This document shows, one piece after another, positions 43,561-52,977 of a DNA stretch of 64,000 nucleotides. Origin of the DNA: JAHDFB01 sp964607315. Its GTDB lineage: Bacteria > Bacteroidota > Bacteroidia > Chitinophagales > Saprospiraceae. Positions within the stretch are counted from its first letter, which is position 1, and each line of letters begins with the position of its first letter. A program made the translations under genes and the position numbers. The notes below the pieces were generated by a model that did no database searches, was not told the origin of the DNA, and was given only the letters and a program-made list of their open reading frames with translations. Where the stretch lies: positions 6,934 through 70,933 of the forward strand of contig CAZSKA010000001.1 of the NCBI GenBank assembly GCA_964607315.1, read 5' to 3'.

Positions 43561-43580
43561 CCCTTTGAATTATGATTTTG

Positions 43581-43588
43581 CAAAGGTA
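43581..43588 (-). promoter_or_regulatory. -7 box TACCTTTG for the M16-like gene
   Basis: An exact TAnnTTTG match on the minus strand, 20 nt upstream of the start codon at 43560. Confidence 0.55.
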
Positions 43589-43593
43589 AAGTA

Positions 43594-44532
43594 TTAATCC
43601 CTATATTCCTCTATTAATTCCCATTCACCACGAAGAGCAAGTCTTGCTTGAATAGGCCAAGTCTCATAAGGATAATTGTTTTTATGATTCTTAAAAATTT
43701 TGGAAAGCTCTTTGATTTTGAGTTGGACCATTTCATCAAAAGTATGAACGCCTTTTGATTTAAGAATCTTAACAGATTCTTCATCCATTCCCACTAGATT
43801 AACTAAAGTCTTTTCAGAACTATTAAGATCAATAACAGGGTGATCTATAGTTTCTTTTGGTTTCTGCAAAAGTTCGTCAAAAATCTGTCTCTTCTTAAAT
43901 TCTGGTTGATGACTAAAGATGTTTTTATCAGAAACCGATTTTTCTGCTTTTACTACATTTTCTTTAGGTAAAATCTCTTTTGCAACAATTATATTGTTAT
44001 CTGTTAATTTCTTGATTTTACTAAGAACCTTATGAGAATGAGCAAATTTTTTGTTCTCCTCTTTTAAGGCTAATAATCTTTTCTTTTGCTTCTTAACTTC
44101 TTTTGCTAAGACTTTATTTTCTTTCAAAAAGTCCTTCTTCTTCCATTTACTTACCTTAGCTCTACTTTTTTGAATTTCAACTTGTAAAAGAGCATTTGAT
44201 TCTTTTAGATGTTCATAATCTGGCGGAACTTCATATTGTTTTTCTAAAAGTTTCTGTTGTAATTCGGTTTCTTTTTCCTTAAGACTTTTGGAAGCGAGAG
44301 TAAGTTGAAAAAATTCATTTTGTAAATTTTCTAACTTGTCGGATGTTTTTGTGAGGTCTTCTTTAAGTTGATTAATTAGCTCGTACTGTTGACTATTAAT
44401 CAACTTAAGTTGCTCTAGCGATTCGATTAACTCTTCATAAGCCTTATTTCCAAGAACTTTATGAAGAAAATATCCGAAGGGGATAGCCAAAAGCAAAATA
44501 ATCAGTAGGATTAGAATCTCCGCAGTTTGCAT
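43594..44532 (-). CDS. Membrane-anchored coiled-coil protein with C-terminal HhH-like domain
   Basis: A 312-residue protein: one N-terminal membrane helix (ILILLIILLLAIPFGYFLHKVLG), then a long Lys/Glu/Leu-rich coiled coil at about 30-185. The last 80 residues contain KTLVNLVGMDEESVKILKSKGVHTFDEMVQLKIKELSKIF ... YETWPIQARLALRGEWELIEEYRD. That ending matches the helix-hairpin-helix 'flap-endonuclease-like' domain often found after coiled coils in Bacteroidota proteins of unknown role; it closes with W-P-x-Q-A-x-L-A. The ATG lies only 4 nt past the -7 element, so the mRNA may be leaderless. Confidence 0.78.
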   Translation of the reverse strand: MQTAEILILLIILLLAIPFGYFLHKVLGNKAYEELIESLEQLKLINSQQYELINQLKEDLTKTSDKLENLQNEFFQLTLASKSLKEKETELQQKLLEKQYEVPPDYEHLKESNALLQVEIQKSRAKVSKWKKKDFLKENKVLAKEVKKQKKRLLALKEENKKFAHSHKVLSKIKKLTDNNIIVAKEILPKENVVKAEKSVSDKNIFSHQPEFKKRQIFDELLQKPKETIDHPVIDLNSSEKTLVNLVGMDEESVKILKSKGVHTFDEMVQLKIKELSKIFKNHKNNYPYETWPIQARLALRGEWELIEEYRD

Positions 44533-44536
44533 TCCG

Positions 44537-44544
44537 CAAATATA
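44537..44544 (-). promoter_or_regulatory. -7 box TATATTTG, leaderless start likely
   Basis: An exact TAnnTTTG match on the minus strand only 4 nt before the ATG at 44532, so transcription would start at or next to the start codon. Confidence 0.55.
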
Positions 44545-44605
44545 GGTTTCACGATATAAAAAATGTAATTATTATGTGTTAAGGTAAATGAAATGGAAAA
44601 AATCC

Positions 44606-44626
44606 TACATTTGATTTGTACCTTTG
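44606..44626 (+). promoter_or_regulatory. Two tandem -7 boxes, TACATTTG and TACCTTTG
   Basis: Exact TAnnTTTG matches at 44606-44613 and 44619-44626, 13 bp apart, upstream of the membrane-protein gene starting at 44652. Either could be used. Confidence 0.5.
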
Positions 44627-44651
44627 AATTAATGGAATGATAAATTAATTT

Positions 44652-45059
44652 ATGCGCTTAAGATTAAGTCAAAACATCTTTATATACGATGCAATAGGAG
44701 CTGCAATAACATCTCTGTTGGTCGTTTTTTTGGTAGGAAAATCGCCTAATTTTTTTGGGTTGGAACCCAAAGTTTGTATAATACTTGGCTTAATTGCTTT
44801 TGGGTTTAGTATATATTCTTTGATTAGCCATTTTCTGCCAAGGTCTTTTGCATTTCGCTTTAGGTTAGGCTTTATTGCAATTTCAAATTTTTTGTATTGT
44901 TTATTTACTTTTCTAATCGTTTTTGGTATGATAGAATTTTCTAGTACAAGAGAAGTGACTTTATGGGGTAAGTTGTATTTTATAGGAGAAATTATGATTG
45001 TTTTAATGCTTGTATTTGTGGAACTTAGAATGGTATTCCGTGCAAAAAATAATTCGTAA
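44652..45059 (+). CDS. Four-helix membrane protein, unknown function
   Basis: A 135-residue protein with four predicted membrane helices: IYDAIGAAITSLLVVFLVG, VCIILGLIAFGFSIYSLIS, FIAISNFLYCLFTFLIVFGM and GKLYFIGEIMIVLMLVFVELR. No characterised family is recognised. Similar small four-helix proteins are annotated only as hypothetical in Bacteroidota. A dispersed palindrome with 8-bp arms lies in the frame at 44754-44771, encoding FFGLEPKV. It is convergent with dnaE. Confidence 0.7.
   Translation: MRLRLSQNIFIYDAIGAAITSLLVVFLVGKSPNFFGLEPKVCIILGLIAFGFSIYSLISHFLPRSFAFRFRLGFIAISNFLYCLFTFLIVFGMIEFSSTREVTLWGKLYFIGEIMIVLMLVFVELRMVFRAKNNS
44754..44771. repeat. Dispersed palindrome copy with 8-bp arms
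   Basis: TTTGGGTT and AACCCAAA pair perfectly around GG, preceded by a T-run, inside the membrane-protein gene. Confidence 0.7.
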
Positions 45060-45131
45060 GACTATTGTTGACGGAGGTTTCAGAATTTAATAGCATTAAA
45101 AAATTTACTTTATAAACGAGAATGTCAAAAG

Positions 45132-48100
45132 CTACTTTTCATTCAATTTATAACCTAAATTCATTTCCTTTAATTTCTTGATAAACGAGAAATCAGCAAG
45201 TACTTGATTCGATTTACTTTTCAGTCTTAATCTCTGATTAGTTTCTATATCAAAAACAGTGATTCCAAGTGCATGTTTTCCCTTACTCTCTTCTACTGTT
45301 TCATTTAATCTATCTAGAAGGGTCTGGTCTAACTTTGAAATAGGTAAGTAAACCATTATGGAATGTGTTTTTTCTTCTCCTACCGTACTGAGTAATTGTA
45401 AATTCGAAAGAGAGAAATAGGCATTATCATTATTCCATGTTTTGAATACCCCTTCTAAGAAAAGTACTTCTCCTAAGTTTATTATGTGCTGATACTTATT
45501 ATAGTCATCTCGTCTTAAAGAGAAATCAAATGATCCACCCATATCTTGTAATGTGAATCGTAAGTAATTGTCACCTCTTCTATTTGTTCCTCGAAATGCC
45601 TCTGATACAATACCAGCAGTTTTCATCGGTTTTCCGATAGGCTGTTGTTGGAAATGTGTTAAGCCAGCATTTGTAAAATTCCTTATCTCAAATTCATAAT
45701 CGTCAAGTGGATGTCCACTAATGTATATTCCAGCGACCTCTTTCTCCATCCGCAATTTCTCCCTACTATTCCACACTTCATACTTTGGAAATTTAGGGAT
45801 TTCTATAATCGAATCACTAATATCACCAAACAAGGAATTTACTGATTTTTCCTTCTGATCTTTATATTGATTTCCAAAACGAATCCCATGTTCTATTACA
45901 GTGTCGAAATTGCCAGAAGGTGCAAAATACATTGCTCTGTCTCCCGAATCAACATTATCGAAAGCTCCACCTTTGACCAGTGATTCAATACATTTTTTGT
46001 TTACAGCACGTAAATTCACTCGCTTCACTAGATCGTAAAATCCTTTAAAATTTCCACTTTCTTTACGAACATTTACTAACTCACTTACAGGCCCTTCTCC
46101 TACTCCTTTTAATGCAGATAAACCAAATCGAATATCTCCATTTTTATTCACATTAAATTTAATATTACTCTCATTAATGTCTGGTCCAAGTACCTGTATA
46201 TCCATCCGTTTACATTCCCTCAGATATAGATTTATCTTATCCATATCATTCTTATTATGATTCAAAACGGATGCCATGAATTCTGCTGGATAATGTGCTT
46301 TTAGATAGGCTGTTTGAAAAGCGATAAAGGCATAACAAGTAGAATGAGATTTATTAAAGGCATACGAAGCAAAAGCTTCCCAATCCTTCCATATCTTTTC
46401 TATAATTTTATCATCTGTATGTCCATTGCTTGCACAACCCTCTTTGAAAACAGGCCACATCTCATCAATTAACTTCTTTTTCTTCTTACCCATGGCTTTT
46501 CTAAGCATATCCGCTTGACCTTTCGAAAAACCTGCGAGTTTCTGAGAGAGTAACATCACTTGCTCTTGATATACGGTAATACCATATGTCTCTTTTAAGT
46601 ATTCTTCCATTTCTGGAAGATCATACGTTATTTTCGCTCTTCCGTGTTTTCTAGCCACGAAGTCATCAATATAGGCCATCGGTCCAGGTCTATATAAAGC
46701 ATTCATCGCAATGACATCTTCGAATTTATTTGGTTGCAATGAACGAAGGTGTTTTTGCATTCCGGGTGACTCATATTGGAATATAGCTAATGTCCCACCT
46801 TCCTGAAATAATTCGTATGTTTTGGAATCTTCTAAGTCAACATTCTCTATATCAAAATCTATTCCTTTTGATTCTTTTATGTTTTCTAGCGCATCTTTAA
46901 TAATAGTCAGCGTCTTTAATCCAAGGAAATCCATTTTTAATAAGCCAGAATCTTCAGCAACTGAGTTGTCAAATTGCGAGATAAGCATGTCTGAATCCTT
47001 TGCAACTGAGACGGGAACATATTTTGTAATATCTCCTGGGGTGATAATTACTCCACAAGCATGCACGCCAGTGTTTCTTATACTACCCTCTAATTTTCTA
47101 GCAAGACCAATCATCTCGCCGATATTATCTTTTCGCTTACTTAATTCTCTGAATTGAATTGCTTTGGTCTTGTCTTCATCGTTGAACTTATCCATCAACT
47201 TTTTGTCGACACCATCTTTTGCCAAAATCCCTTTCAGGGATGTCGCTAAATTAGTAGGTAATTTCTTCACTACATCATTAACCTCTGGAATAGGAATATT
47301 CATTACTCTACCTACATCACGAATACTAGTCTTCGCTTTCATCGCACCATAAGTAATGATCTGCGCTACTTGATTTTTACCGTATTTGTCGATAACATAA
47401 TCAATAACTTTACTACGACCTTCATCATCAAAGTCAATATCAATATCGGGCATGGATACCCTTTCTGGATTCAAGAATCTCTCAAATAGTAAATCGTATT
47501 TGATAGGATCTATATTCGTAATTCCTAAACAATAAGCAACAGCACTTCCCGCAGCCGATCCCCGTCCTGGACCAACAGAAACATTCATGTCTCTTGCCGT
47601 AGTTGTAAAATCTTGTACAATAAGGAAATAACCTTCATATCCAGATTTTTCTATAACGGATAATTCGAAATCTAATCGCTCTTTTACTTTTTGCGTAATA
47701 TCTCCATAACGCTTTTTAGCCCCTTCATAGGTAATATGCCTAAGGTAAGGCATTTGGGTTTTAAACCCTTCAGGTAAAGGATAATTCGGCAATAAAATAT
47801 CTCTGTCAAGCTTTAACGTGTCAACCTTATCAACAATTTCTATTGTATTATCTAAAGCTTCTGGAACGTCGTGAAATATTTTTGCCATTTCACTCTTTGT
47901 CTTGAAATAGAAGTCAGAGGAAGGGAATTTAAATCTTCTTGTATCTTCTAGAAGCGAGCCAGTATTTATACAAAGCAAGATATCATGTGGAGCCCAGTCA
48001 TCTTCATCGACATAATGAGAATCGTTAGTAGCTATTGTTTTTACATTGTGTTTTTTGGCTAAGGCCAAAAGTTTTTGATTGATATCTTCTTGCGACCTCC

Positions 48101-48671
48101 CTATTCCATCGATATTCTCTAAGCCCTTATGTCGTTGAAGTTCTATGTAATAATCTTCCCCAAAATGATCAAGCCACCACTTTAATTTTTTCTCCGCTTC
48201 TTCATCTCTTCCATGAAGCAGATGTTGCGGAACTTCAGCTCCGATACAACAGCTAGTTGCGATAATTCCCTCTGTGTATTGGGCTAATATTTCCTTGTCA
48301 ATCCGCGGGAATTTACTGTAAAGACCTTCTATAAAACCTATGGAACAGAGTTTTGAAAGATTTTGATAACCGATCTCATTTTTTGCCAATAAGAGTTGAT
48401 GGTATCGCTTATCCTTTTCGCCTTTTGACTTTTGAAAGCTCTTTTTATGTCTATCCTCTACTAGATAAAACTCACAACCTATTATTGGTTTTACGCCATT
48501 TTTTTCTGCTTCTCGAACGAACTTAAACGCACCAAACATATTACCATGATCGGTTAAAGCTACTGCTTTTTGGCCGTCACTTGCTGCTTTTTTCATCATA
48601 GCACCTATGTCCGAAGCACCGTCCAATAATGAAAATTGCGTATGGCAATGTAAATGCGAAAAATCTGGCAT
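45132..48671 (-). CDS. dnaE: DNA polymerase III subunit alpha
   Basis: The 1179-residue replicative polymerase. The PHP domain comes first (HLHCHTQFSLLDGASDIGAMM, ALTDHGNMFGAFKF). The polymerase catalytic core follows: GPGRGSAAGSAVAYCLGITNIDPI and MPDIDIDFDDEGRSKVIDYV with the catalytic aspartates, then IFQYESPGMQKHLRSLQPNKFEDVIAMNALYRPGPM and FNKSHSTCYAFIAFQTAYLKAHYPAEFMA. The tandem HhH and OB-fold (AGIVSEAFRGTNRRGDNYLRFTLQDM) are near the C terminus. Length and order match DnaE1. It is a single gene between two + strand neighbours. Confidence 0.98.
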   Translation of the reverse strand: MPDFSHLHCHTQFSLLDGASDIGAMMKKAASDGQKAVALTDHGNMFGAFKFVREAEKNGVKPIIGCEFYLVEDRHKKSFQKSKGEKDKRYHQLLLAKNEIGYQNLSKLCSIGFIEGLYSKFPRIDKEILAQYTEGIIATSCCIGAEVPQHLLHGRDEEAEKKLKWWLDHFGEDYYIELQRHKGLENIDGIGRSQEDINQKLLALAKKHNVKTIATNDSHYVDEDDWAPHDILLCINTGSLLEDTRRFKFPSSDFYFKTKSEMAKIFHDVPEALDNTIEIVDKVDTLKLDRDILLPNYPLPEGFKTQMPYLRHITYEGAKKRYGDITQKVKERLDFELSVIEKSGYEGYFLIVQDFTTTARDMNVSVGPGRGSAAGSAVAYCLGITNIDPIKYDLLFERFLNPERVSMPDIDIDFDDEGRSKVIDYVIDKYGKNQVAQIITYGAMKAKTSIRDVGRVMNIPIPEVNDVVKKLPTNLATSLKGILAKDGVDKKLMDKFNDEDKTKAIQFRELSKRKDNIGEMIGLARKLEGSIRNTGVHACGVIITPGDITKYVPVSVAKDSDMLISQFDNSVAEDSGLLKMDFLGLKTLTIIKDALENIKESKGIDFDIENVDLEDSKTYELFQEGGTLAIFQYESPGMQKHLRSLQPNKFEDVIAMNALYRPGPMAYIDDFVARKHGRAKITYDLPEMEEYLKETYGITVYQEQVMLLSQKLAGFSKGQADMLRKAMGKKKKKLIDEMWPVFKEGCASNGHTDDKIIEKIWKDWEAFASYAFNKSHSTCYAFIAFQTAYLKAHYPAEFMASVLNHNKNDMDKINLYLRECKRMDIQVLGPDINESNIKFNVNKNGDIRFGLSALKGVGEGPVSELVNVRKESGNFKGFYDLVKRVNLRAVNKKCIESLVKGGAFDNVDSGDRAMYFAPSGNFDTVIEHGIRFGNQYKDQKEKSVNSLFGDISDSIIEIPKFPKYEVWNSREKLRMEKEVAGIYISGHPLDDYEFEIRNFTNAGLTHFQQQPIGKPMKTAGIVSEAFRGTNRRGDNYLRFTLQDMGGSFDFSLRRDDYNKYQHIINLGEVLFLEGVFKTWNNDNAYFSLSNLQLLSTVGEEKTHSIMVYLPISKLDQTLLDRLNETVEESKGKHALGITVFDIETNQRLRLKSKSNQVLADFSFIKKLKEMNLGYKLNEK
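47753..47768. repeat. Dispersed palindrome copy (inside dnaE)
   Basis: GGGTTT and AAACCC pair perfectly around one T within TTTGGGTTT-T-AAACCC. A related copy, TTTTGGC-TAAG-GCCAAAA (perfect 7-bp arms), is at 48053-48070 in the same gene. Confidence 0.55.
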
Positions 48672-48763
48672 ATAGAAGTTTTAAGATTAGGAACGGGGCC
48701 CAAAATTCAAGAGGTGCGAAGTTAAGAAAGCAATCCAATGATAAGGAACAAAATGCCTAATAA

Positions 48764-48782
48764 TTTTGGGTTTAACCCAAAA
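48764..48782. repeat. Dispersed palindrome copy with 9-bp arms (intergenic)
   Basis: TTTTGGGTT and AACCCAAAA pair perfectly around one T, between the divergent dnaE and yifB genes. Confidence 0.75.
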
Positions 48783-48917
48783 ATAATTAAAAAAGGTGTA
48801 AATATAATACAGCTTGAAACACCTATAAAATAAGGGATTTTAAAAATAATTTAAAAAAAGTCGGAAAAATTTGGAACGAAATGAGGTGCTCGTTACACTA
48901 ATAAGAAAGCGTACGAT

Positions 48918-50483
48918 ATGTTAGTAAAAACTTTTGCGAGCGCAGTAACCGGTGTGGAAGCACATACCATTACTGTTGAGGTAAATGCTGGAGGAACGAT
49001 AACTCCGAATAAATCCTATTATCATTTAGTTGGGCTGCCAGATAATGCGGTGAAAGAGGGGTTTCAAAGAATAGAAACAGGTATAAAAAATAATGAATTT
49101 AGGATGCCGCGTATGAAATTAGTTGTGAATCTTGCGCCAGCAGATATAAAAAAGGAAGGTTCTTCTTATGATTTACCTATTGCCCTTGGGATTCTCGCAG
49201 CATCAGGACAATTGCCTGCTTCTGCTGTTCCTAAACTGAAGGAATATGTAATTTTAGGTGAACTTTCTCTTGATGGATCATTGCGTCCCATAAAAGGTGC
49301 CTTACCTATTGCAATTAAGGCAAGGAAAGAAGGATTCAAAGGTGTTATTCTTCCTGCACAAAATGCTAGAGAGGCTGCAATTGTTAACAACTTGGATGTT
49401 TATGGAATTCCTACATTGAGTGATGCGGTCAAGTTTTTTGATGGGTCATTAAAAATAGAACCTACTTTCGTTGATACACGAAATATTTTCAAACATTCTT
49501 CTAGGAAATTTGATGTTGACTTTAGCGATGTAAAAGGACAACAAAATATAAAAAGAGCATTGGAGCTTGCAGCAGCAGGTGGACATAATGTAATATTGAT
49601 AGGACCTCCTGGAGCTGGTAAAACGATGTTGGCGCGGAGACTTCCTACAATTTTGCCACCTCTTAACTTAAAAGAAGCCCTTGAAACAACAAAGATTCAT
49701 TCGGTTGCAGGTCTTTTAAAAGAGAATGATGCATTAGTTCCTCACCGCCCTTTTCGTTCACCGCATCATACAATAAGTGATGTTGCATTAGTAGGAGGAG
49801 GGAGCAATCCTAATCCAGGAGAAATTTCATTGGCTCATAATGGAGTTTTGTTTTTAGATGAGTTACCAGAGTTTAAAAGATCTGTTTTAGAGGTCTTACG
49901 TCAACCTATGGAAGAGAGAAAAGTAACAATTTCAAGAGCTCGATTAACTGTGGATTATCCGGCGGGATTTATGCTTATTTCTTCCATGAATCCATGTCCA
50001 TGTGGTTATCATAATCATCCTGAAAAAGATTGTTTATGTCCTCCTGGAACAGTTAAAAAATACTTGAATAAAATTTCTGGGCCTTTGTTAGATCGTATCG
50101 ATTTACATGTGGAAGTAACTCCTGTATCAGTTGATGAAATTAATGACCCTAATTCTACTTCTGAGAAAAGTGAACAGATTATGGAACGTGTAATTCATGC
50201 TAGAATGATTCAAGAAGAACGCTTTAAAGATTTGGAAAACATTTATTACAATGCCCAGATGCCTTCAGCTATGGTTAAAAAAGTTTGTGGACTAGATCCT
50301 GATGGAAGAGATTTGTTGAAATTGTCAATGGAAAAGTTGCAGTTATCAGCAAGAGCTTATGATCGTATTTTGAAAGTGTCAAGAACAATTGCAGATCTGG
50401 ATGGGAAAAATGAAATTTCTATTGAACATCTTAGTGAGGCAATTCACTACAGAAGCTTGGATAGAGATGACTGGGCAGGATAA
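48918..50483 (+). CDS. comM: YifB/ComM-family Mg-chelatase-like AAA+ ATPase
   Basis: A 521-residue protein of the ComM/YifB family. The N-terminal Lon-protease-like domain reads VNLAPADIKKEGSSYDLPIALGILAASGQLP and LGELSLDGSLRPIKGALPIAI. The AAA+ core follows: Walker A LIGPPGAGKTMLARRLPTILPPL, PHRPFRSPHHTISDVALVGGG, Walker B GVLFLDELPEFKRSVLEVLRQPMEER, and the cysteine-rich SSMNPCPCGYHNHPEKDCLCPP. ComM is a branch-migration helicase that extends DNA integration during natural transformation. No other competence gene is present in the window. Confidence 0.95.
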   Translation: MLVKTFASAVTGVEAHTITVEVNAGGTITPNKSYYHLVGLPDNAVKEGFQRIETGIKNNEFRMPRMKLVVNLAPADIKKEGSSYDLPIALGILAASGQLPASAVPKLKEYVILGELSLDGSLRPIKGALPIAIKARKEGFKGVILPAQNAREAAIVNNLDVYGIPTLSDAVKFFDGSLKIEPTFVDTRNIFKHSSRKFDVDFSDVKGQQNIKRALELAAAGGHNVILIGPPGAGKTMLARRLPTILPPLNLKEALETTKIHSVAGLLKENDALVPHRPFRSPHHTISDVALVGGGSNPNPGEISLAHNGVLFLDELPEFKRSVLEVLRQPMEERKVTISRARLTVDYPAGFMLISSMNPCPCGYHNHPEKDCLCPPGTVKKYLNKISGPLLDRIDLHVEVTPVSVDEINDPNSTSEKSEQIMERVIHARMIQEERFKDLENIYYNAQMPSAMVKKVCGLDPDGRDLLKLSMEKLQLSARAYDRILKVSRTIADLDGKNEISIEHLSEAIHYRSLDRDDWAG

Positions 50484-50556
50484 AGTTGTATATAAAAAAC
50501 TACAGTAAATCGAATAAATGCCTAGTTTAGAGGAGATAATACTATTTTTATAGCAT

Positions 50557-51798
50557 ATGAATATAAGGGAAAATATAAGGATTGCTTTGAGATCGATTCG
50601 TGCGAATTGGTTAAGGTCGCTTTTAACTCTTAGTATTATTGCTTTAGGCTTGATGAGTTTAGTAGGAATATTAACTGCAATAGACGGATTATTGCAATCA
50701 ATAAGTAATAGTTTTAATCGAATAGGAGCAAGTTCTTTTACCGTAGAAAGGTCGTATCAAGATATTCAAAGTAGGAGTAATGGAAGGAGAAGAGTTCAAG
50801 GTGATGTCATAAGTTTTCGTGATGCAATGAATTTCAAAAATGAATATCAATATGTCGGAAGTAAAGTTTCTGTTGACCTTTATGCGGGAGGAGGAAAAGT
50901 AGCAAAGTACAATAAGATAGAAACTAGCCCTAATTTAAAGTTGATAGGTGTTGATGAAAACTACTTAGACGTAAGTTCTTTTGAGTTAGAAGCAGGAAGG
51001 AATTTTACCCCAAACGAAATAAATAATGGTGTAAATAAAATAATAATTGGTCCTGGAGTTGCAGAAAAACTTTTTGGTGAGAACATGTCAAAATCACTGG
51101 ATAAAGTCATTACTTATGATGATAATAAATATCGAGTAATAGGAGTAACAAAATCAAAGGGATCTACTTTTGGTGATTCAAATGATAGAAGAGCAATGAT
51201 TCCTATTGGCAAAGCAAGAGAATTGTATGGATCGAAAAGAAGTAATTATAATATTACAACTTCTATTACGGTTCAGAATCAATTCGATAATGCGATATCA
51301 ACAGCTATTGGTGTCATGAGAGGTATCAGAGGATTAAAACCAACTGAAGAAAATGATTTTCAAGTGAACAAGAGTTCTTCATTGTTAAACGAGATAAAAG
51401 ATATTACAAAAACACTTCGTCTTGCAACCATAGCAATAGGCTTAATGACGTTGGTCGGTGCGGCTATAGGATTGATGAATATCATGTTAGTTTCTGTTAC
51501 AGAAAGAACAAAAGAAATTGGTGTTTCTAAGGCTTTAGGTGCATCAAAAAGAAATATCCTCGTTCAGTTTTTAACTGAAGCAATTACGATTACTTTGTTA
51601 GGAGGAATTGTAGGTATTATATTAGGATTAATAATAGGAAATGTTGTCACATTTATTATTGGTCAATCATTTATATTTCCTTTCGCCTGGGTAGCTCTTG
51701 GCTTGTTTATTTGCATTTTCACGGGAGTACTCTCCGGATTGTATCCTGCACTGAAAGCAGCGAGTTTAGATCCTATAGAGGCGCTTAGGTATGAGTAA
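50557..51798 (+). CDS. MacB-like ABC transporter permease
   Basis: A 413-residue permease of the MacB/FtsX type. The N-terminal helix is SLLTLSIIALGLMSLVGILTAIDGL, followed by a periplasmic MacB-type core domain (about 45-270) and three C-terminal helices (LATIAIGLMTLVGAAIGLMNIMLVSVTERTKEIGVSKALGASKRNIL is the signature of the FtsX domain). It ends in AASLDPIEALRYE. Its ATPase partner is not adjacent. Such pumps export lipoproteins, peptides or signals using a separate ATPase; the substrate is unknown. Confidence 0.92.
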   Translation: MNIRENIRIALRSIRANWLRSLLTLSIIALGLMSLVGILTAIDGLLQSISNSFNRIGASSFTVERSYQDIQSRSNGRRRVQGDVISFRDAMNFKNEYQYVGSKVSVDLYAGGGKVAKYNKIETSPNLKLIGVDENYLDVSSFELEAGRNFTPNEINNGVNKIIIGPGVAEKLFGENMSKSLDKVITYDDNKYRVIGVTKSKGSTFGDSNDRRAMIPIGKARELYGSKRSNYNITTSITVQNQFDNAISTAIGVMRGIRGLKPTEENDFQVNKSSSLLNEIKDITKTLRLATIAIGLMTLVGAAIGLMNIMLVSVTERTKEIGVSKALGASKRNILVQFLTEAITITLLGGIVGIILGLIIGNVVTFIIGQSFIFPFAWVALGLFICIFTGVLSGLYPALKAASLDPIEALRYE

Positions 51799-51813
51799 TT
51801 AAGATTAAAGTTT

Positions 51814-52365
51814 ATGAAAAAGTTTATACTTCTATCGATATGTTGTTTTTCCTTTCTTTTGGTTTCTGCTCAAAAAATAAAGAGTGCTAAAGGATATTCC
51901 GATCAAATTGGCACCACAGTTTCTATGATGGAAGATCTAAAAAGTAGAATTTATAGAAGTGTTTCAAATTTATCTGTAGAAGAAACAGACTTCCTTTTGG
52001 ATGAAGAGGCAAATAGAATTGGAGCAATGATTTTACACCTTGCAGCTGTAGAGAAATATTATCAAGTATATACTTTTGAAAACAGAGGATTTACAAAAGA
52101 AGAAAATATAATGTGGGGAGCTGCAATGGATTTAGATGACAAAGGAAGAGAAGAACTAGTTGACAAACCAATTACTTATTACTTGGGTATCTGGGATGAA
52201 GTAAGGGAAGAATCTCTAAGATTACTAAAAACAAAAGATGATAAATGGTTTGCTAAGAATGTAAAAGGATCTAGTATGAATAATCATTGGGCATGGTATC
52301 ATGTTATGGAGCATCAAGCTAATCACATGGGTCAGATCAGGATGATTCTAAAGAGAATGAAATAA
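51814..52365 (+). CDS. Exported DinB-superfamily protein
   Basis: A 183-residue protein with a signal peptide (MKKFILLSICCFSFLLVSAQ). The remainder is a DinB-like four-helix bundle: YSDQIGTTVSMMEDLKSRIYRSV, NRIGAMILHLAAVEKYYQVYTF and WAWYHVMEHQANHMGQIRMILKRM. Three His (in ILHL, MEH and NHMGQ) form the metal site typical of the superfamily. Members include thiol-dependent transferases and stress proteins; the reaction here is unknown. A periplasmic location is less usual for this mainly cytosolic superfamily. It is 15 nt after the MacB-like gene. Confidence 0.85.
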   Translation: MKKFILLSICCFSFLLVSAQKIKSAKGYSDQIGTTVSMMEDLKSRIYRSVSNLSVEETDFLLDEEANRIGAMILHLAAVEKYYQVYTFENRGFTKEENIMWGAAMDLDDKGREELVDKPITYYLGIWDEVREESLRLLKTKDDKWFAKNVKGSSMNNHWAWYHVMEHQANHMGQIRMILKRMK

Positions 52366-52398
52366 ACCAATGATTTGATATATTTATAAGTCCTTATT

Positions 52399-52977
52399 CT
52401 AGAAATCCTGAAGAATCTCAAACAAATCATCTAATTCGTCAAATGATTTAAAGCCAACTTTTTCTTCCGGACTGCCATGAACCATAATTCCTTTGAATGA
52501 AGAACTTAACAAACCCTGCTCCGAAACCTCTTGATTTACCACTTCATAATATAAATCAAGAGCACCCTTCTCCGTCAACCAGTCTTCCCACTCTCCTATT
52601 AACTTCTCCGACTTCAATACTCCTTTCTCCGAAATATTAAATTCCACATAATCACTTAACTCTTCTTCCTCTATTCCATAAATCACATCCACATCATAAC
52701 TCGCTAATTTACCTCGTTCACTATATGGAATATATAATCCCGTACAATTCAAATCTACAAGATACTTCTCCGGATTAAGCCCTATCTCTTCTGTATACTC
52801 CAGGTAAAATTGTGGTCCTTCTACCCAACTCTGCATCGTTCCTATCTCCTGCGGACTAAGATAAAAGTTTGACTTTGGATCAATTGAAAATATAAAAAAA
52901 TCAACCATCCATCCAGCAAAATACCGAGCATCTGTCAAATTTCCAATTGAATGAGCAATGACACTTTTCTTAAGCAT
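52399..52977 (-). CDS. TrpF-like (beta/alpha)8 protein, probably not a canonical isomerase
   Basis: A 192-residue protein with the frame of phosphoribosylanthranilate isomerase: the start KKSVIAHSIGNLTDARYFAGWMVDFFIFSIDPKSNFYLSPQEI matches the TrpF opening K-I-C-G-I-T-x-x-x-D-A, and the end PEEKVGFKSFDELDDLFEIL matches its closing helix. The catalytic Cys of K-I-C-G is replaced (A-H-S-I-G), and I cannot find the catalytic Asp strand with confidence. No tryptophan gene is nearby. It overlaps the acyltransferase gene by 8 nt, so it is probably co-expressed with it. The function is uncertain. Confidence 0.55.
   Translation of the reverse strand: MLKKSVIAHSIGNLTDARYFAGWMVDFFIFSIDPKSNFYLSPQEIGTMQSWVEGPQFYLEYTEEIGLNPEKYLVDLNCTGLYIPYSERGKLASYDVDVIYGIEEEELSDYVEFNISEKGVLKSEKLIGEWEDWLTEKGALDLYYEVVNQEVSEQGLLSSSFKGIMVHGSPEEKVGFKSFDELDDLFEILQDF

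Noticed and set aside
46822..47157. 111-codon + strand frame inside dnaE
   Set aside because: It lies opposite highly conserved polymerase coding sequence and has no features of its own.
48764..48782. Palindrome between divergent dnaE and yifB considered as a shared operator
   Set aside because: The same motif is found inside many unrelated genes, so a specific operator role is unlikely.
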